Positions 6,763 through 10,469 of a DNA stretch of 10,469 bases are shown here, in pieces. Made by a program: the position numbers and the translations under genes. The notes beneath the pieces were generated by a model. The model made no database searches, was not told where the DNA came from, and saw only the letters and a program-made list of their open reading frames with translations. This DNA comes from Candidatus Aerophobota bacterium. GTDB lineage: Bacteria; Aerophobota; Aerophobia; Aerophobales; B3-G15. The stretch covers positions 1 to 10,469 of the forward strand of contig DRTT01000085.1 of assembly GCA_011372105.1 (NCBI GenBank). The letters are read 5' to 3'. Position 1 is the first letter of the stretch. Each line of letters starts with the position of its first letter.

Positions 6763-7824
6763 TTAACCTAACCTCCTCAAAGACTCCTCCACAAATCTTG
6801 GATCTCTTGCTCTCGCCAGAGCTTCTTCTTTTTTAATTAGCTTCTTTCTTACAAGACTAACAAGAGACTGGTCCATTGTCTGCATTCCTATCTGGGAGCT
6901 TGTCTGCATTATGTTGTAGAGCTGATGAGATTTACCTGATCTTATTAAATTAGAAACAGCTGGCGTTCCAATTAAAATTTCTACAGCTGGAATTCTTCCT
7001 TTCCCATCCTGTCTTGGGATTAACGTTTGAGCTATAACCCCTACAAGAATTGAGGCAAGCTGCGTTCTTATCTGAGATTGCTGATAAGGAGGAAAAACGT
7101 CTATTATTCTGTCTATAGCTCCTGGAGCGTCAGGAGTATGCAAAGTAGCAAGAACAAGATGACCTGTCTCTGCAGCAGTTACCGCTGTGGAAATTGTTTC
7201 AAGGTCTCTCATCTCCCCTATCATTATTACATCAGGGTCCTGCCTCAAACAATACTTAAGAGAAGTAGCAAAAGAAAGGGTATCTCCTCCTATTTCTCTT
7301 TGTTCTACCACACTTTTTTTGTGAGGATGAAGATACTCTATGGGATCCTCTATTATTATTATATGTGCAGATCTTGTTCTATTAATTATATCAACCATAC
7401 AGGCAAGAGTGGTTGACTTACCACTACCTGTGGGTCCTGTAACAAGGATGAGTCCTTTATCCTTAAGGCACAGTTTCTCGATAACAGGAGGAAGGTTTAA
7501 TTCTTTAAGAGAAGGGATATCATAGGGAATCATTCTGATAGCTGCTGCCACAGAACCTCTCTGGTAGTGAATATTCACACGGAATCTACCCATTCCAGAA
7601 ATACCATAGGAGAAGTCAAGGTCCTTTTTTTCCTCAAATATAGCTTTTTGATTTTCGTCAAGTAAGGAGTAAACAAGCGATTTGACCTGCTCTGGTCCAA
7701 GAGGACCATCTCCTATATACTTTATTTCCCCATTTATCCTGAAGGCAGGGGAAACACCTGCTACAAGATGAAGATCAGAAGCCTTTAATTCATTCATTTT
7801 CTTCAACAAAGTCCTTATATCCAT
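6763..7824 (-). CDS. pilT: type IV pilus retraction ATPase PilT
   Basis: A 353-residue hexameric ATPase of the PilT/GspE family that powers retraction of type IV pili at the inner membrane (twitching motility, DNA uptake). An N-terminal PAS-like domain (residues 1-100, with SDLHLVAGVSPAFRINGE) precedes the core: Walker A GPTGSGKST (130-138), Asp box EDPIEY, Walker B DVIMIGEMRD (198-207, E204) and His box GHLVLATLHT (221-230). The segment AVSNLIRSGKSHQLYN corresponds to the AIRNLI motif that separates PilT from the extension ATPases. I start it at the ATG at 7824 (MDIRTLLKKMNE), where family proteins begin and where an AAAGGAGAGG site fits. The frame is open further to a TTG at 7869, but that adds a non-conserved stretch. 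The start still overlaps the preceding gene by 35 bases. No other pilus gene is in the window. Confidence 0.96.
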   Translation of the reverse strand: MDIRTLLKKMNELKASDLHLVAGVSPAFRINGEIKYIGDGPLGPEQVKSLVYSLLDENQKAIFEEKKDLDFSYGISGMGRFRVNIHYQRGSVAAAIRMIPYDIPSLKELNLPPVIEKLCLKDKGLILVTGPTGSGKSTTLACMVDIINRTRSAHIIIIEDPIEYLHPHKKSVVEQREIGGDTLSFATSLKYCLRQDPDVIMIGEMRDLETISTAVTAAETGHLVLATLHTPDAPGAIDRIIDVFPPYQQSQIRTQLASILVGVIAQTLIPRQDGKGRIPAVEILIGTPAVSNLIRSGKSHQLYNIMQTSSQIGMQTMDQSLVSLVRKKLIKKEEALARARDPRFVEESLRRLG

Positions 7825-8386
7825 TAGTCCTCTCCTTTCTTTGTTTTCTCTTTGTATAACTTTGGACAAGCCAAAATAATCCCCCTCCCATTATAATATC
7901 CCCCACGCTTACAACGCGTGGTCGAGGATAAGGCGGGGGCAGAGGAATAACATCAGCCAAAAATTTCAATTTTGTATTTTCGCTTAAAATTGTATGCATG
8001 ATATAGCTTTTGCTTTTAAGAAAAACCATCATATCTGTAAGTCCAGCCTTTTCCAGGGCTCGAAGAGAAACAGGCATATGTCCCCTGTTGGCTACAATAA
8101 CCAGGAAATTAAGCAACGCACCACATCCTAAAATTTTCATCCCCTTTATATTCCTATTAACCCATATCCCCACCAAAAGGAGCATATAAGACAAAAGATA
8201 TAGGTAATTCCCCCATTTCTCAAAGATAGGAAAACTTTTCTCTCCACTTAAAAAAAGCACATATTGAAGTAAAAAAGGACAGATTATAAGCCATATTTTA
8301 CGAAACTCTATTTCAGCAAGTCTTCCCACTTTGCCTCCTTTTAAAAAAGAGACAACAAGAGAAATTACTAAAACATCAAGTAGCAT
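7790..8386 (-). CDS. DUF5317-like membrane protein
   Basis: A 198-residue polytopic membrane protein with about five hydrophobic segments (roughly residues 3-15, 31-48, 60-76, 84-101 and 162-178). Conserved-looking motifs are NRGHMPV (100-106) after the fourth segment and FLADVIPLPPPYPRP followed by VVSVGDIIM (142-166) before the last. This pattern fits the DUF5317 family, which often neighbours HD-GYP genes; its role is unknown. The start overlaps the end of the HD-GYP gene by 11 bases, with GGAGAGAG just before the ATG. The basic, hydrophilic C-terminal tail runs 35 bases into pilT, so all three are very likely made together. It may partner the membrane-bound HD-GYP protein, but that is inference from position only. 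Confidence 0.85.
   Translation of the reverse strand: MLLDVLVISLVVSFLKGGKVGRLAEIEFRKIWLIICPFLLQYVLFLSGEKSFPIFEKWGNYLYLLSYMLLLVGIWVNRNIKGMKILGCGALLNFLVIVANRGHMPVSLRALEKAGLTDMMVFLKSKSYIMHTILSENTKLKFLADVIPLPPPYPRPRVVSVGDIIMGGGLFWLVQSYTKRKQRKERTNGYKDFVEENE
7829..7838 (-). promoter_or_regulatory. ribosome binding site deciding the pilT start
   Basis: AAAGGAGAGG on the reverse strand puts its AGGAG core 7 bases before the ATG at 7824. It lies inside the last codons of the upstream membrane protein gene. It supports the shorter, family-consistent start over the TTG 45 bases upstream. Confidence 0.8.
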
Positions 8387-9623
8387 CTCTCTCCAATACT
8401 CTTAAAAAAGCTTCTACAACTTTTTTATCAAATTGCTTCCCCGCACATCTTTTAAGCTCCGCAATAGCTTCTTCTTTTGAAAGTGCCTCTCTATAAGGCC
8501 TTCGGGAAGTCATAGCATCATAAGCATCAACAACAGCAATTATTCTACTACCAAGAGGTATCTCCTCTCCTTTCAATCCATTAGGATATCCCTTCCCATC
8601 ATATCTTTCATGGTGGTGGTAAATAATTTTTGAGGCATCAGTGAGAGAGTCTATCCGTTTTACTATCTCGGCTCCAATAATACAGTGTTTCTTGATCTGA
8701 TCCCACTCCTCCAGTGTAAGAGAATTACCCTTGGAAAGGATACTATCAGCAACACCTATTTTGCCAATATCATGAAGAATAGCAGCATACCTTATGACCT
8801 CAGCAGAATAAATAGAAAGCCCCATTTCTCTTGCTATTGCCATTGCGTATTCGGCCATTCGTTGAGAGTGCTTCTCAGTATAAGGATCCCTTGCCTCTAC
8901 CGCTGTTGCAAGAGCTTGAATTGCGCTTAAGTGTTCCCTTCTCATATCCATATATAGTTTGTAAGCCCAATAGGCAATAAAAAGGGGGAACATTATAAAA
9001 GTAACACCCCACCAGCTTATCTGGCGATAAATCAAAGCCATCAAAAAGCCAAGCGGGGTTTGAGCAAGATAATTGGGAGCAGCCCAGCGAAAATTATTTG
9101 ACCACATATCAATAACAGAACTCCTCCTCTGAAATGCAATGGCACAGGAAACGATGAACGAATTTAATACAAAGTAAGAAAGTGCTGCAAGAGAAAGAGA
9201 AAGAATATTGGTAGATAAAACACTTTTTATAATCACTCCTCCTGTGTTTTTATAAACAAGCCACGCTCCAGAGACAGAAATAGTAAATTGCCCACAATCA
9301 AACAATATTTTTTTTACATCCGCTTTTTTTCCTTTCTTAAGTTCCGTAAGTGAAGCAAAGCTTGCCACCCATACCCCTATTACAGGTCCTTCTGTTAAAA
9401 AAGTGGCGTAAATCAACGGAAAACCTAAGGTAACAGAACCTCCATACGGAAGGGAGACGGAGAAAAGCTCAGCAATAAGAACAAGACTTGCCCAGAAAAC
9501 CAAGCTCTTCCCCATCTCCCAGGAAATATCAGCCTCCAGACTCCACAAGAAAAGCAATGTTAAGCCAGCTCCTGTTATGAACCAGACGTAAAGGTCAAAT
9601 TTGAGTGTCTTCTTTTTTGTCAC
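8376..9623 (-). CDS. membrane-anchored HD-GYP protein (predicted c-di-GMP phosphodiesterase)
   Basis: A 415-residue protein with an N-terminal membrane part of about six to eight segments (residues 12-222), a short coiled linker, and a C-terminal HD-GYP domain (about 235-410). Key residues are intact: H252 in KHSQRMAEY, the H284-D285 pair in HDIGKIG, then H337, H338, E339 and Y341-D342-G343 in HHERYDGKGYP, and D366 in DAYDAMTS. All are expected in an active di-iron or tri-iron enzyme that hydrolyses cyclic di-GMP. The membrane part probably senses a signal and is not one of the sensor domains I can name with confidence. Translation starts at a GTG, supported by AGGAG 6 bases before it. It lies 22 bases after the microprotein gene. 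With pilT in the same operon, it may tune pilus-based behaviour. Confidence 0.94.
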   Translation of the reverse strand: MTKKKTLKFDLYVWFITGAGLTLLFLWSLEADISWEMGKSLVFWASLVLIAELFSVSLPYGGSVTLGFPLIYATFLTEGPVIGVWVASFASLTELKKGKKADVKKILFDCGQFTISVSGAWLVYKNTGGVIIKSVLSTNILSLSLAALSYFVLNSFIVSCAIAFQRRSSVIDMWSNNFRWAAPNYLAQTPLGFLMALIYRQISWWGVTFIMFPLFIAYWAYKLYMDMRREHLSAIQALATAVEARDPYTEKHSQRMAEYAMAIAREMGLSIYSAEVIRYAAILHDIGKIGVADSILSKGNSLTLEEWDQIKKHCIIGAEIVKRIDSLTDASKIIYHHHERYDGKGYPNGLKGEEIPLGSRIIAVVDAYDAMTSRRPYREALSKEEAIAELKRCAGKQFDKKVVEAFLRVLERDAT

Positions 9624-9645
9624 TCTTTACTCCTAAAAACCCTTA

Positions 9646-9729
9646 TTACCCACCCCAGCGAAAGTTAGCGCCTCCTGCAAGAAGTAAAGAGGCAAGAACC
9701 AGGATAATCTTCATAAGTTTTGCTTTCAT
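9646..9729 (-). CDS. 27-residue hydrophobic microprotein
   Basis: A small frame at the head of the operon, MKAKLMKIILVLASLLLAGGANFRWGG. It has a nearly ideal ribosome site (AAAGGAGGTG, 9736-9745) 6 bases before the ATG, a promoter just upstream, and a stop 22 bases before the HD-GYP start. The basic N-terminus and hydrophobic core (residues 7-19) look like a signal peptide or a single membrane helix. AGGANFRWGG follows with no further domain and no lipobox cysteine. It could be a membrane microprotein acting on the HD-GYP protein, a secreted peptide, or a leader peptide. The strong ribosome site argues that it is translated; the function is unknown and I do not recognise a family. Confidence 0.7.
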   Translation of the reverse strand: MKAKLMKIILVLASLLLAGGANFRWGG

Positions 9730-9769
9730 TTTTTTCACCTCCTTTGCAAGGTTTTTACTCCCATTTTTT

Positions 9770-9798
9770 ATAATAAGCCAATTTTTCATAAAGATCAA
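9770..9798 (-). promoter_or_regulatory. probable promoter of the reverse-strand operon
   Basis: On the reverse strand a -35 box TTGATC (9793-9798, four of six matches) lies 17 bases from a -10 box TATTAT (9770-9775, five of six). Transcription would begin near 9763, about 34 bases before the microprotein start. A short inverted repeat (ATCAAA 9794-9799 with TTTGAT 9810-9815) overlaps the -35 box and could be an operator or chance. I see no clear terminator after the phosphohexomutase, so read-through into the operon is also possible. Confidence 0.55.
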
Positions 9799-9844
9799 AT
9801 TAATAAAACTTTGATTTTTGACACAGAAACTATTTTACTTATTT

Positions 9845-10469
9845 TTATTTTTTCAGAATTAACTCCACTACCATGTCACAAATTTTTTCCGCATCCTCTT
9901 TTATCTTTGCCTCACTTATGACTCTTATAACTGGCTCTGTCCTCGAAGCCCTTATATGAACCCATCCTTCATCAAGCCATATTTTTATCCCATCTAAAAG
10001 GTCAACTTTAACACAACCGAGATTTTTTATAATTTTCTCTCTTAATTCATCAAAATTAACAAAGATGCTTTTTATTTTCTTTTTAACCATAAAATAAGAA
10101 GGTAAGTCTTTTGTAATGAAAGAAAGGGGGGCATTTTCTCTGGCAGCAAGTTCCAGTATTAAGGCTATTGCGGCAATTCCATCTCTTGCATAATTTACAG
10201 GTGGGAAAATGACTCCGCCATTTCCTTCTCCTCCTATAACCGCTCTACAATCCTTCATACATCTGGATACATAAACATCTCCCACTTTAGTTCTTTTCAC
10301 AGGACAGTTGAATTCACCTGCTATATCCTCTACAGCCTTGGAGGTGGATATATTGGTTACCACAGGTCCCCTTCTTTTTTGGAGAACGCTTTTTATCGCC
10401 AAGAGAAGAGTATATTCCTCAGATAAACCTTCACCTTTCTCTGAAACTATTGCTAACCTATCTGCATCA
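9845..10469 (-). CDS. phosphohexomutase (GlmM/ManB type), C-terminal part, cut by window edge
   Basis: C-terminal 207 residues of an alpha-D-phosphohexomutase, the family that interconverts 1- and 6-phosphates of hexoses or hexosamines for cell envelope sugar synthesis. The frame stays open to the edge and begins in the Mg2+-binding loop (DADR, 10457-10468); the catalytic serine and first domains lie outside. The sugar-binding loop is GEGNGG (10214-10231), followed by VIFPP and YARDG. The C-terminal phosphate-binding segment RASRTEPVIR is at 9923-9952. GGEGNGG rather than GGEQSGH in the sugar loop resembles archaeal-type phosphoglucosamine mutases more than Escherichia coli GlmM, so the substrate could be glucosamine-, glucose- or mannose-phosphate. 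A TTG at 10402 is not a real start, because conserved residues precede it. Confidence 0.93.
   Translation of the reverse strand, partial: DADRLAIVSEKGEGLSEEYTLLLAIKSVLQKRRGPVVTNISTSKAVEDIAGEFNCPVKRTKVGDVYVSRCMKDCRAVIGGEGNGGVIFPPVNYARDGIAAIALILELAARENAPLSFITKDLPSYFMVKKKIKSIFVNFDELREKIIKNLGCVKVDLLDGIKIWLDEGWVHIRASRTEPVIRVISEAKIKEDAEKICDMVVELILKK

Noticed and set aside
7825..7869. Longer pilT start at a TTG giving 15 more residues
   Set aside because: The extension is not conserved-looking, lacks a good ribosome site, and increases overlap with the preceding gene. The ATG at 7824 has a well-placed AAAGGAGAGG.
9794..9815. Weak hairpin ATCAAA/TTTGAT as terminator of the phosphohexomutase gene
   Set aside because: It has six A-T-rich pairs with a 10-base loop and no clean T-tract on the reverse strand, and it overlaps the likely -35 box of the next operon.

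Overview
The window is an AT-rich, very gene-dense piece of a bacterial chromosome. The genes overlap or are spaced by a few bases, ribosome sites are Shine-Dalgarno type, and one promoter is a perfect sigma-70 match. A type IV pilus retraction ATPase, RecX and an HD-GYP protein point to a bacterium rather than an archaeon. A membrane pyrophosphatase with the potassium-dependent, Na+-pump-like signature fits an energy-limited anaerobe from a deep-branching or uncultured lineage. I cannot name the taxon from the sequence.

Layout. Positions 1-450 hold no convincing complete gene: there may be the tail of an upstream gene at 2-106, then AT-rich DNA with short repeats, ending in a perfect promoter (374-401). 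This drives the only complete forward-strand gene, a membrane-bound ion-pumping pyrophosphatase (451-2424). Everything from 2438 to 9729 is on the reverse strand and looks like one long operon read from right to left. Its order is: a 27-residue hydrophobic microprotein; a membrane HD-GYP protein; a DUF5317-like membrane protein; pilT; recX; a conserved protein of unknown function; a Mut7-C family predicted RNase; a MoxR-type AAA+ ATPase; a VWA (MIDAS) protein; and a MoaD/ThiS-like ubiquitin-fold protein ending in Gly-Gly. Junctions are mostly overlaps (ATGA, TAATG, 11-base and 35-base overlaps), so translational coupling is likely. At the right edge is the C-terminal part of a phosphohexomutase (9845-10469), also on the reverse strand and separated from the operon by about 115 bases carrying a probable promoter.

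How the genes may work together. The upstream half of the operon is a surface and signalling module, in which c-di-GMP breakdown by the HD-GYP protein sits with pilus retraction. The downstream half resembles a metalloenzyme or sulfur-carrier maturation module: a MoxR ATPase and VWA partner as in NorQ/NorD and CoxD/CoxE, plus a MoaD-like sulfur carrier. The Mut7-C protein in the same operon is notable because Mut7-C domains are known fused to ubiquitin-like domains. The most interesting leads are this MoxR-VWA-ubiquitin-fold-Mut7-C cluster, a cysteine cluster inside the MoxR protein, and the unlisted microprotein at the head of the operon.
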